Made by a program: the position numbers and the translations under genes. A stretch of 64,000 nt of DNA, taken from Branchiostoma floridae (lineage: Eukaryota > Chordata > Leptocardii > Amphioxiformes > Branchiostomatidae). The stretch lies in NCBI RefSeq assembly GCF_000003815.2, contig NW_023365697.1:1-64000 (forward strand). The letters are read 5' to 3'. Below are positions 54,240-64,000 of this stretch, one piece after another. The notes beneath the pieces are model-generated. The model saw only the letters and a program-made list of their open reading frames with translations. It searched no databases and was not told the DNA's origin. How positions within the stretch are numbered: the first letter of the stretch is position 1; every line of letters begins with the position of its first letter.

Positions 54240-55185
54240 GTAAACTGTCAAATCTAGTAATTGCGCTGTCTGAGCTGAAAACTGTGTCAATCATATGACA
54301 CACTTTTGAAACGCATAATAACTATCTTATGACGGAAAACTCGCTCTGCCGAAAACTTTTTCAATCGAATGATTATACGATTTAGGCATATCTATTCAGT
54401 TTGCTAGTTTGTCACATTAATTGACACAATAGTTTATAACAGAAAACTTTGTCAGGAGGACGGCTTTGCAATTAATAACCGAGTGTTGAACAGTATAAAA
54501 CTGCCTCATGACGGAAACTTTGGTGGACAACTGTCACTGATAGTATGGCACACTAGTGCGATGATTAAACAGTATTAAACTGATGGAAGACTTGGTCGGG
54601 ACGACAACTGTGTCAATTAACAAGTTTTTTTAAAACTTATCAAAATTTCACAAAACGGAAAACCCTCACGGTCAGGACGACAACTGTATCAAATGACAGA
54701 AAACCTTGTCAGGAGGACAACTGTTATTTCATATGACACACTATGAAACACGATGTGAAATCAGTGTAAAATTGTCTTGATGGCGGACGACTTTTTCAGG
54801 AGGGAAATTGTGTGAATTTGTCTGACACCTTTGTAAGCGATGTTTGAACCGTGTCTTAAAAATGGAAAACGTTTTTCCGGGGGACAACTGTGTCAATCTA
54901 TATCACCCACAATTAGAAAAGCGCTGTTTAACGTGTGCAAAATTGATCACGAAGTTCGAAGATCAAAAAGTTGGACAGTAAAGAATTTGTGTCAATTTAT
55001 ATGACACACTGGTAAAAAGTGTACTTTTGGCTGTACCTAACAACTTTATTGCTGAAAACGTAGTCAAAAGCACAGCTGTGTCGATTTGTTTCGACACATT
55101 TGTAGAATAGCGCCGAACGTATAGTATACAAATGTATGACTAAATCTTAACGGCTAATGTGTTCAGGACACAAAACTGTGTCAAT
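54240..55185 (+). repeat. Highly diverged satellite units at the centre
   Basis: At intervals of about 60-130 bp, remnants keep a GACAAC/AAACTGTGTCAAT-like segment and a following TGACACA, while the rest has diverged beyond alignment by eye. Orientation matches the left arm. The orientation switches at about 55185 (CTGTGTCAAT then TATATACAGTTCTTACAG). Confidence 0.75.
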
Positions 55186-56078
55186 TATATACAGTTCTTA
55201 CAGCTTTGTTCTATAATGTGTCATATTGACACAGGTAGTCTTCTGAACACGTTTTTTGCTTTAAGTTTGATATATACAGTTCTTACATACATCGCTGTTC
55301 TATAAATGTGTCATTCAATTGACACAGTTTGTCTCCTGAACACTTTTTCCGCAATTAGTTTGCTATATACAGTTCTTATTGCGCGTTCTGTGAGTGTGTC
55401 ATTCAAATTGACACAGTTTCTCTTCTGAACACTACACTTCGCTATGAGTTAGCTATATACATTTCTTATTGCGCTATCTGTAAGTGTGTCATTCAAATTG
55501 ACACAGTTTGTCTTCTGAACACTTTTTCCGCTATTAGTTTGCTATATACATTTCTTATTGCGCTATCTGCAAGTGTGTCATTCAAATTGACACAGTTTCT
55601 CTTCTGAACACTACACTTCGCTATGAGTTAGCTATGTACATTTCTTATTGCGCTATCTGCAAGTGTGTCATTCAAATTGACACAGTTTGTGTTCTGAACA
55701 CGTTACACTTCGCTATGAGTTAGCTATATACATTTCTTATTGCGCTACCTGTAAGTGTGTCATTCAAATTGACACAGTTTGTCTCCTGAACACTTTTTCC
55801 GCTATTAGTTTGCTATATACAGTTCTTATTGCGCTATCTGCAAGTGTGTCATTCAAATTGACACAGTTTTTCTTCTGACCACTTTTTCCGCTATTAGTTT
55901 GCTATATACAGTTCTTATTGCCCTATCTGCAAGTGCGTCATTCAAATCGACACAGTTTGTCTCCTGAACACTTTTTCCGCTATGAGTTAGCTATGTACAT
56001 TTCTTATTGCGCTATCTGCAAGTGTGTCATTCAAATTGACACAGTTTGTCTCCTGAACACTTTTTCCGCTATGAGTTA

Positions 56079-57152
56079 AGCCCTGGTCACAAGAATCGTA
56101 CGATTGACTGCGATGGAGGTTTTATGCGCGGCATAAGCGCAGTACGTCGTAAGTCGGGGAAGAATCGGAAGCAATGGTTTAAATATATGAAGCCGTGGTC
56201 ACAAGGATCGTAGTGCATCGTACGATGAGGTCATTAGAGCGTATTTGCGTCAATCGCAGGTAAATCATAGTAAATCGGGGAGCCTCCTATGACGAAAATA
56301 GGACTGAAATGGATTTTGAACATGTTCAAAATTTCGCTATCGTCGTAAGATTTTATTTGCCCCCAAAGCAGACTTCATTACGGCAATTTTTGTCTACTGA
56401 TGAGGTTTTAGATTTATGAATTTTTAGCATGTTGTGATGGTTTCAGTTTTCCCTGATATTGTCGATATTGACGAAAAGGGAAAATATATCAGTCGCAACT
56501 GCCACAATCGCAACCAGAGAACAGCGCGCCCCGCACAGGTGATGCAGACAATTGTTTGATCTCTTCATGCACGTGAGTTGATAATTAGATCAAATCTCAG
56601 CTCTCGTCGGTCTTGGGTCAGTTTACCATAATCGTAATAACCATGGGGACAACTCAAACATAAAGGCAGGCTCTATGAGTCGGAAATATATATGATATAA
56701 TGCTTATGATATGATTTTTGTATGATGGCATCTTTTTGTTGATAGCATATCATGATACAATATTCGAAAGAGCCTGACACGTAGAGCCGGCAAGCAGGCC
56801 GAGATAACCATACCAGTACTCACGCTTGATTTGAACTTTTGCTTGTAATACTCTTGTTATCATGGTCTTTTTTAATTTATTTTTACAGTTAAAGATATTA
56901 TAGGAAGGTATTCAACAGCTATGTCCACATTTTGTTGGTTAAAGAAGCACAAAAACGGTCAGACGGCTATACAGAAGAGACACAAGTGAAAAATCGTACG
57001 ACGCTGGAAAAATTTTGAACATCATCCGATGCTCTGCGATGCTCTGCGATGGCTGATTTTGCTTACGATTTAGCTGCGATCCACTGTGATCATCGTGCGA
57101 TAGGCGTAATATGCCATCGCAAGGATGTCGTACGATTCTTGTGACCGGGGCT
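56079..57152. mobile_element. 1,074-bp Harbinger-type MITE inserted in the satellite
   Basis: The ends are AGCCCTGGTCACAAGAATCG then TACGA, and, reverse complemented, AGCCCCGGTCACAAGAATCG then TACGA. TTA flanks both sides (56076-56078, 57153-57155). The uninterrupted satellite unit reads GAGTTAGCTATG, so removing the element and one TTA restores it exactly. A second, subterminal copy of the end (AGCCGTGGTCACAAGGATCG) lies at about 56.19 kb. No transposase is encoded. Confidence 0.9.
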
Positions 57153-59241
57153 TTAGCTATGTACATTTCTTATTGCGCTACCTGTAAGTGTGTCATTCAA
57201 ATTGACACAGTTTGTCTTCTGAACACTTTTTCCGCTATTGGTTTGCTATATACAGTTCTTATTGCGCTATCTGCAAGTGTGTCATTCAAATTGACACAGT
57301 TTGTCTCCTGAACACTTTTTCCGCTATTAGTTTGCTATATACAGTTCTTATTGCCCTATCTGCAAGTGCGTCATTCAAATCGACACAGTTTGTCTCCTGA
57401 ACACTTTTTCCGCTATGAGTTAGCTATGTACATTTCTTATTGCGCTATCTGCAAGTGTGTCATTCAAATTGACACAGTTTTTCTTCTGTACACTTTTTCC
57501 GCTATTAGTTTGCTATATACAGTTCTTATTGCGCTATCTGCAAGTGTGTCATTCAAATTGACACAGTTTGTCTTCTGAACACGTTACACTTCGCTATGAG
57601 TTAGCTATATACATTTCTTATTGCGCTATCTGCAAGTGTGTCATTCAAATTGACACAGTTTGTCTTCTGAACACTTTTTCCGCTATTAGTTTGCTATATA
57701 CATTTCTTATTGCGCTACCTGTAAGTGTGTCATTCAAATTGACACAGTTTGTCTCCTGAACGCTTTTCCGCTATGAGTTAGCTATGTACAGTTCTTATTG
57801 CGCTATCTGCAAGTGTGTCATTCAAATTGACACAGTTTGTCTTCTGAACACGTTACACTTCGCTATGAGTTAGCTATGTACATTTCTTATTGCGCTATCT
57901 GCAAGTGTGTCATTCAAATTGACACAGTTTCTCTTCTGAACACTACACTTCGCTATGAGTTAGCTATGTACATTTCTTATTGCGCTATCTGCAAGTGTGT
58001 CATTCAAATTGACACAGTTTGTGTTCTGAACACGTTACACTTCGCTATGAGTTAGCTATATACATTTCTTATTGCGCTACCTGTAAGTGTGTCATTCAAA
58101 TTGACACAGTTTGTCTCCTGAACACTTTTTCCGCTATTAGTTTGCTATATACAGTTCTTATTGCGCTATCTGCAAGTGTGTCATTCAAATTGACACAGTT
58201 TTTCTTCTGACCACTTTTTCCGCTATTAGTTTGCTATATACAGTTCTTATTGCCCTATCTGCAAGTGCGTCATTCAAATCGACACAGTTTGTCTCCTGAA
58301 CACTTTTTCCGCTATGAGTTAGCTATGTACATTTCTTATTGCGCTATCTGCAAGTGTGTCATTCAAATTGACACAGTTTGTCTCCTGAACACTTTTTCCG
58401 CTATTAGTTTGCTATATACAGTTCTTATTGCGCTATCTGCAAGTGTGTCATTCAAATTGACACAGTTTGTCTTCGGATCACGTTACACTTCGCTATGAGT
58501 TAGCTATATACATTTCTTATTGCGCTATCTGTAAGTGTGTCATTCAAATTGACACAGTTTGTCTTCTGAACACTTTTTCCGCTATTAGTTTGCTATATAC
58601 AGTTCTTATTGCGCTATCTGTAAGTGTGTCATTCAAATTGACACAGTTTGTCTTCTGAACACTTTTTCCGCTATTGGTTTGCTATATACAGTTCTTATTG
58701 CGCTATCTGCAAGTGTGTCATTCAAATTGACACAGTTTGTGTCCTGACCACTTTTTCCGCTATTAGTTTGCTATATACAGTTCTTATTGCGCTATCTGTA
58801 AGTGTGTCATTCAAATTGACACAGTTTGTCTTCTGAACACGTAACACTTCGCTATGAGTTAGCTATGTACATTTCTTATTGCGCTATCTGCAAGTGTGTC
58901 ATTCAAATTGACACAGTTTTTCTTCTGAACACTTTTTCCGCTAATAGTTTGGTATATACAGTTCTTATTGCGCTATCTGCAAGTGTGTCATTCAAATTGA
59001 CACAGTTTGTCTTCTGAACACGTAACACTTCGCTATGAGTTAGCTATGTACATTTCTTATTGCGCTATCTGCAAGTGTGTCATTCAAATTGACACAGTTT
59101 GTCTTCTGAACACTTTTTCCACTATTAGTTTGCTATATACATTTCTTATTGCCCTATCTGCAAGTGTGTCATTCAAATTGAACACAGTTTGACTTCTGAA
59201 CACGTTACCCTTCGCTATGAGTTAGCTATGTACATTTCTTA

Positions 59242-59341
59242 NNNNNNNNNNNNNNNNNNNNNNNNNNNNNNNNNNNNNNNNNNNNNNNNNNNNNNNNNNN
59301 NNNNNNNNNNNNNNNNNNNNNNNNNNNNNNNNNNNNNNNNN
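59242..59341. other. Assembly gap (100 N)
   Basis: Run of N inside the right satellite arm. Confidence 0.99.
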
Positions 59342-60789
59342 TGTCTTTGGTGCAAAGTACACCCGATAGTTTGCTATATACATTTCTTATTGCGCTACCT
59401 GTAAGTGTGTCATTCAAATTGACACAGTTTGTCTCCTGAACGCTTTTCCGCTATGAGTTAGCTATGTACAGTTCTTATTGCGCTATCTGCAAGTGTGTCA
59501 TTCAAATTGACACATTTTGTCTTCTGAACACGTTTTGCGCTATTACATGTAGCTACATAACGTTATAGTTCTTACTGTTCTGTAAGTCTGTCATTCAAAT
59601 TGACACAGTTTCTCTTCTGAACACGTTTTTCGCTATTAGTTAGCTATATACACTTAATGCAGCGCACAACGGTCCTTTAGATGTGTCATTCAAATTGACA
59701 CAGTTTGTTTTCTGAACACGTTTTCCGCTGCAAGTTAGTTCATATGATAACGTTACAATTCTTACGGCGCTATTTTTTGTGTCATTCAAATTGGCACAGT
59801 TTCTCTTCTGAACACGTTTTTCGCTATCAATTAGCTATATACTGTTCTAATCTTAGTTAATCCCTCAGTCAGGCGCGAGCAATTTATCTAATATCTTCAA
59901 CAGTTAACAGTCAGATGCAAAAAAAGCCTTCGTCGGGTAACGTTACCTACAGTTCACTTTACCCACGACGCAACCTATTGGAATAACACCTTACAGATCA
60001 TAGTGCTGTCTTATACTTCAAAGACATTTCAATATTACTTCGTAACATGATAAAACGCTGACAGCACCATCAAAAGTACTTGTGTACACTACCGAGTGAG
60101 GTCCCGAGTGACTGCCGCAACGGTATAGCGTGACCCGGAAACAGTTGAACCTCGCCCACTAAGCGGACACCCCGAAACCCCCATACGGTGCGTATTTCGG
60201 CTTGAAAACAATGGCGAAACCATAGGAAAAAGCTGTCGAAAATCGGTCAACTTTGACATTAAATATATACTTTCTCGTAAAAGTCCAGCGCTTGAGATTC
60301 ACAAGGCAGATAGAACAACTCGTTGGGATTACGAGGACACCTTTGACAGCCTGATTTAGCCCACCGCAATTTTTTAATCTTTTTTTTACGTGACCATGTC
60401 AAGTGCCTCAAACGGGCGTCCAACAATAGTTCCAGAGCAGCCATATCTGTACAGCCGGTACCACTAGTAGCGCAACACACGGAGTGGCGAGTTTGCGTTC
60501 TCCGTCTGCACTGGGATATCACATCAACGGTTTCAAATGGCAACGGCCGTTTAATCTGAAATTTAACTGCAAATGCTAAACTACGATTTGTAATCTTGGG
60601 ATTGACAACAATATACGGGATTTTCTATTACTGCAATTCAAGACAAAACGTCCCACTCCACATGTACTACGCATACCCAGGAACATACAAAGAATAATTC
60701 TGATCGTCATTCCGGCTGATTCTGCTTCTCATGTGAAGAGGCTTTAATGCCATGCTTGAATGAAATAAATGAAATGAAATGAATGCGCT

Positions 60790-61162
60790 GTTCGGGTCCA
60801 AAGCGTATATGCACATTGTGACTGAACCGCCCGTTGTTTTATCATGTGTGGGAGATCTTCTATCCACAATTTGAAGAAGCCTGAGAAGGGGATGGTGAGC
60901 TGTGGACCGCCACCTACCCGTATAAGTATAACGTACGAGTATTTCTTTTGCGTTCCGAATCCATTCGTCATTATAAATGAAATGACGAATTAGCCTGAAC
61001 GCAAAAGAAATACTCGTACGTTATACTTATACGGGTAGGTGGCGGTCCACAGCTCACCATCCCCTTCTCAGGCTTCTTCAAATTGTGGATAGAAGATCTC
61101 CCACACCTGATAAAACCACGGGCGGTTCAGTCACAATGTGCATATACGCCTTGGACCTGAAG
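60790..61162. repeat. Near-perfect palindrome, arms about 166 bp
   Basis: 60790-60955 is almost the exact reverse complement of 60997-61162; the arms include GTGGACCGCCACCTACCCGT and its complement. The 41-bp centre itself contains ATTCGTCATT...AATGACGAAT. Only a few mismatches occur near the outer ends. The right arm ends three bases before a 382-N gap, so the true arm length may be greater. Confidence 0.9.
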
Positions 61163-61165
61163 GAA

Positions 61166-61547
61166 NNNNNNNNNNNNNNNNNNNNNNNNNNNNNNNNNNN
61201 NNNNNNNNNNNNNNNNNNNNNNNNNNNNNNNNNNNNNNNNNNNNNNNNNNNNNNNNNNNNNNNNNNNNNNNNNNNNNNNNNNNNNNNNNNNNNNNNNNNN
61301 NNNNNNNNNNNNNNNNNNNNNNNNNNNNNNNNNNNNNNNNNNNNNNNNNNNNNNNNNNNNNNNNNNNNNNNNNNNNNNNNNNNNNNNNNNNNNNNNNNNN
61401 NNNNNNNNNNNNNNNNNNNNNNNNNNNNNNNNNNNNNNNNNNNNNNNNNNNNNNNNNNNNNNNNNNNNNNNNNNNNNNNNNNNNNNNNNNNNNNNNNNNN
61501 NNNNNNNNNNNNNNNNNNNNNNNNNNNNNNNNNNNNNNNNNNNNNNN
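61166..61547. other. Assembly gap (382 N)
   Basis: Run of N directly after the palindrome. Its length, unlike the 100-base gaps, may be an estimate. Confidence 0.99.
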
Positions 61548-62680
61548 CTTTTTGAAATCATGAAATGCGATCCTTATGGCAGAAGTTTTATTATAGTGTT
61601 TTTTTCTCTCTAAAAGCTCTGGTATTTTCACTCATTGCATTCTGCTTAACGAAATAAACATTGAATGTTGGTCGCACGCGCGCCGAACAAATCATGGTCG
61701 GTGCGGCGCTATTGGGTAACCGGGTACATGTGTATTTCGAACCCTGCAGGATACCAGTCGAATGTTGGTCCTATATGTTTATTTGTTATTACCATGTACT
61801 TGCATTTAGTCTTCGACTATCAACTTCCAATTAAACTTTCTTTATCAGTACTCGTAGTAACGGAATTTAGCAGGCCATGCGAGCATGCCAGTTGTGGTCG
61901 GGTTATTAGCTAAATTCATTCGACTTCTAGCACTGAGTGCTGTATTTTTATTTTTCGGAGCGCTGACTACCGATTTTAAACATTACTCAACTAAGGTTCC
62001 AATGCGGGGAGAGGGAGTTTCTGTGGCCGAGCACTGCTGGAATTATGTGAAGGAGGCAACCTTTGACTCCGACATGTCGGAAGGACAGTGATGACGAAAT
62101 GACAAAAATATTGACCACAAGCCTTACCCACAATATACCTAGCTTTGCCATTGTTTTGGTAAGAGCAACAATTATCAGACGTCAAGTATCACACATCTGG
62201 TGTGAAGTTAGCTAATACCCTAAACTGTGCCTGGCCTGGCCCTAGGAGGAGTGGCTCTGGCAATATGGTTTCAAGACTTAAGTATTTGTTGTTGCCGATA
62301 TAGATTGCCAGTGAGAATAAGGTAACGATCCTTCACCCATCCAACCTCTGATTTCCCTGCCTTGTATAAACATATATTCATCTTTGATACAGTTGATAAA
62401 ACTCCCAACACAACACCATTACAAACGCATCTTTTATTGAAAAGGAACGAGCATGGTTTAATTTTTGCGCTTACAACATGCTATTTTCTACACAATGTCT
62501 ACACAACAAGTCTACATAGTGTTCAACACAATGAAAAATACGCTGTAAATGAGGGATCCGGAGTTGTTTGTCAATATATTGAGTCATGTACATGTCGACC
62601 CATAGTTTTCTCAAGGTTGAAATGTGATGAAGAACATCAGGATTGTGTTCTATGCCCTGCTAAATAGTCTAGGCTACATA
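61548..62680. other. No recognisable gene
   Basis: Short frames only. On the - strand near 61.75 kb GCAGGGTTCGAAATACAC resembles a Pol III B box, but no A box is evident at the right distance. Confidence 0.45.
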
Positions 62681-62688
62681 GCTAGAAT

Positions 62689-63121
62689 TAGGGCTGGGTA
62701 CCGGTACAGAAAATTCAGGTCCAGGTCCGGTTCAGGTCCAAAGGATCAGGTCCAGGTCCGGACCTGAACCTGGACCTGATTCAGTATGACTCATACCAAT
62801 TGTCCATTTCACTACAAAGAAATCTGTTTGGTGGAGTATTAGACTTACACTGGCGTTTTAAAATCCTACAACGCTAACTGCACCTGTACGATTGACTGTA
62901 AACCTTGGTAGAAATTACTATAAACTCTACTCTACTTCACTCTTGTCATTTTCTTCCAACTGCAAGCGCCAAAACGTGTGAATGTCTGATAAAATAATAT
63001 GTTAATTTTTTAATCGGTCCAACATCCGGTCCACCTAATTTTTTCAGGTCCGGTTTTTCTGGACCGGTCCAATAAGAAAAACCGGTTTTGTACCGGTACG
63101 CTGTACCGATACCCAGCCCTA
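62689..63121. mobile_element. 433-bp hAT-type MITE with 8-bp target duplication
   Basis: The ends are TAGGGCTGGGTACCGGTAC and, reverse complemented, TAGGGCTGGGTATCGGTAC. The 8-bp GCTAGAAT flanks both sides (62681-62688, 63122-63129), the hAT signature. Subterminal CAGGTCCAGGTCCGG-type repeats appear in both orientations, including CCAGGTCCGGACCTG. No coding capacity. Confidence 0.9.
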
Positions 63122-63534
63122 GCTAGAATTGAGCAAAATGTGGTAAAAGCATGAATTTGGTATAATGAATCATGAGTGTGTACTAAATATTTTCAAGGGT
63201 CAAGCCAATATTCAAAATGCCTTCACGTCTATGCTATCGTAACTGAAGAGATTCGAAAGACATCGAGATCATGGCGGGCGTGCCCGGGTTCGGCGGGTTG
63301 TCCTCCTGGGTGTGACACTGTGAGCAGATGTGGACAGAGAATCGGAGGACATCATCATATTGGCGCGCTCCACTCTCTCAACTGAACTGGCGGTGAATTG
63401 AAGGATACGAGCCTTTTTATCTTTAAATACCTGCAAATGATTCTGTCGACGATGCGGATTTAGGGGCGTGTTTGCATGGCGAAAATGTTCGCTTTCCACT
63501 GCCACATGTATAGCAGATCAGACCAGCGTGTCTT

Positions 63535-64000
63535 GTAAATGCCTTATTACCTGCATGTATGCAGGTATGGTTTTCATGGGCGTGGGAATTTTTAGTAGCT
63601 GGGGATGTAGGGCGCTGTATCTCGAGAACGGATGGTGCGAGCACGACGATTTTTGGTACGTGGGTTGGGGGTGGTAGCCTGACACTCAGGTGTGATTTTG
63701 GGCCTCCTGGTGCTTGACCTTGACATTGAAGGTGGCATTTTTTGTGTTTTTTGGGCACTTTTGGCGCTGTGTGTCCGGAACGATACGCGCCATTACGACG
63801 ATTTTTGATGCATGGGTGGGGAGTTGTTGCCTGTTGCCTAGGATTGACTTTGGGCCTAGTCGCGTTTGAACTTGACGCGGCAAGTCGAGTTTTGTGTCCG
63901 GGAGGGGTATTTCCGGAGTTATATCTTCTGAACGGTTGGTGCGGGCGCGATGATATTTGGCACATGTGTCGGCGGTGGCTGAATAATTCTCAATTTTGAT
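63535..64000. repeat. 152-bp tandem repeat, three copies, running off the window
   Basis: GGTGCGAGCACGACGATTTT, a related segment about 153 bp on, and CGCGATGATATTTGGCAC a further 152 bp on mark three diverged units. Intervening segments TTTTGGGCCTCCTGGTGCTT and TTTGGGCCTAGTCGCGTTTG also align. The 180-codon - strand frame here is a product of the repeat. Confidence 0.75.

Larger units (their letters stand above)
55190..59850 (-). repeat. Satellite array, right arm (89- and 92-bp units)
   Basis: About 40 units in reverse orientation contain TTCTTATTGCGCTATCTGCA, AGTGTGTCATTCAAATTGAC, ACAGTTTGTCTTCTGAACAC and GCTATTAGTTTGCTATATAC. Measured spacing of TTCAAATT is 89 bp, or 92 bp in units with ACGTTACACTTC. 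The array is interrupted by a MITE (56079-57152) and a 100-N gap (59242-59341). The numerous short + strand frames here are products of the repeat. Confidence 0.95.
50894..60425. mobile_element. Candidate foldback-type element: inverted satellite arms with inverted outer flanks
   Basis: The outermost 121 bp on the left (50894-51014) recur inverted on the right (60304-60425) at roughly 90 percent identity by eye; both include CGTTTGAGGCACTTGACATG or its complement. Weaker inverted similarity continues inward to about 51.24 and 60.06 kb (for example an ACCCCATGCAGTGCG-like segment). Inside, a 90-bp satellite runs in one orientation (51.4-55.18 kb) and in the other (55.19-59.85 kb). Long inverted repeats made of tandem repeats are the hallmark of foldback elements (Drosophila FB, sea urchin TU). 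No transposase gene is visible. A clear target duplication was not found, so the exact ends are uncertain. Confidence 0.6.

Noticed and set aside
55687-59192. Many 60-80-codon + strand frames with a recurrent FSAISLLYTVLIALSASVSF-type sequence
   Set aside because: They are translations of the satellite unit and change with each indel. Not genes.
51420-59850. CRISPR-like array of regularly spaced repeats
   Set aside because: Units are contiguous 89-92-bp copies without unique spacers, in two orientations, in eukaryotic DNA. It is a satellite.
61085-61631. Frames of 140-166 codons on both strands
   Set aside because: Almost entirely undetermined bases (382-N gap).
63423-63965. 180-codon - strand frame
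   Set aside because: Lies wholly in a 152-bp tandem repeat and repeats its own motifs. No homology recognised.

Overview
The window is eukaryotic nuclear DNA from a gene-poor, repeat-rich region, most likely an invertebrate deuterostome. A cephalochordate (amphioxus-like) source is my best inference. Support comes from GT-AG introns, many degraded non-LTR retrotransposons (Tx1/L1-like and CR1-like), hAT and PIF/Harbinger transposons, MITEs with clean target-site duplications, and large minisatellite arrays. The species assignment is inference. Eight runs of N (mostly 100 bases) mark assembly gaps. No intact, confidently named host gene is visible. No tRNA gene, rRNA gene or CRISPR array was found.

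Layout. 0.2-5 kb: a small tandem repeat, a zinc-finger remnant, the C-terminus of a Harbinger transposase, a LINE fragment and a 107-bp tandem repeat. 5.8-7.0 kb: an acidic pseudogene and the C-terminus of a hAT transposase. 9.8-11.6 kb: isolated exon-like pieces, one resembling a filamin repeat. 13.2-17.8 kb: a graveyard of LINE, Harbinger and hAT pieces on the + strand. 17.85 kb and 22.2-24.6 kb: two tandem arrays whose units carry consensus splice sites; the larger one is built head-to-head. 19.2-27.9 kb: pieces of a Tx1-like LINE on the - strand.

The most notable object is at about 28.0-40.13 kb. Here a Tx1-like LINE ORF1, read on the - strand from 41.85 kb, breaks off inside a C2H2 zinc finger (after its CxxC half). 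It resumes at 27.995 kb with the HxxxxH half, followed by its ORF1 stop codon and then ORF2. The inner edges of the two breakpoints are imperfect terminal inverted repeats sharing CTAAGTCC. The intervening 12.1 kb therefore looks like a single DNA transposon inserted into the LINE. It carries a - strand gene of at least five phase-consistent exons (29.73-34.4 kb, possibly starting at 36.88 kb). The encoded protein has over 1,200 residues: a Cys pair, a helix-turn-helix-like segment, two SAP-like segments and a plausible widely spaced DDE triad. I cannot assign it to a named superfamily.

The second notable object is at 50.9-60.4 kb: an 89-92-bp satellite in inverted orientation, with two arms meeting near 55.19 kb and diverged inverted repeats at its outer ends. 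This is the architecture of a foldback-type element. A 1,074-bp Harbinger-like MITE with a TTA target duplication has inserted into one arm. Each satellite unit has a palindromic core, TGTGTCA-N7-TGACACA, that persists in diverged copies and shows a compensatory change. A near-perfect 0.37-kb palindrome (60.79-61.16 kb) abuts an assembly gap, and a 433-bp hAT-type MITE with an 8-bp target duplication lies at 62.69-63.12 kb.
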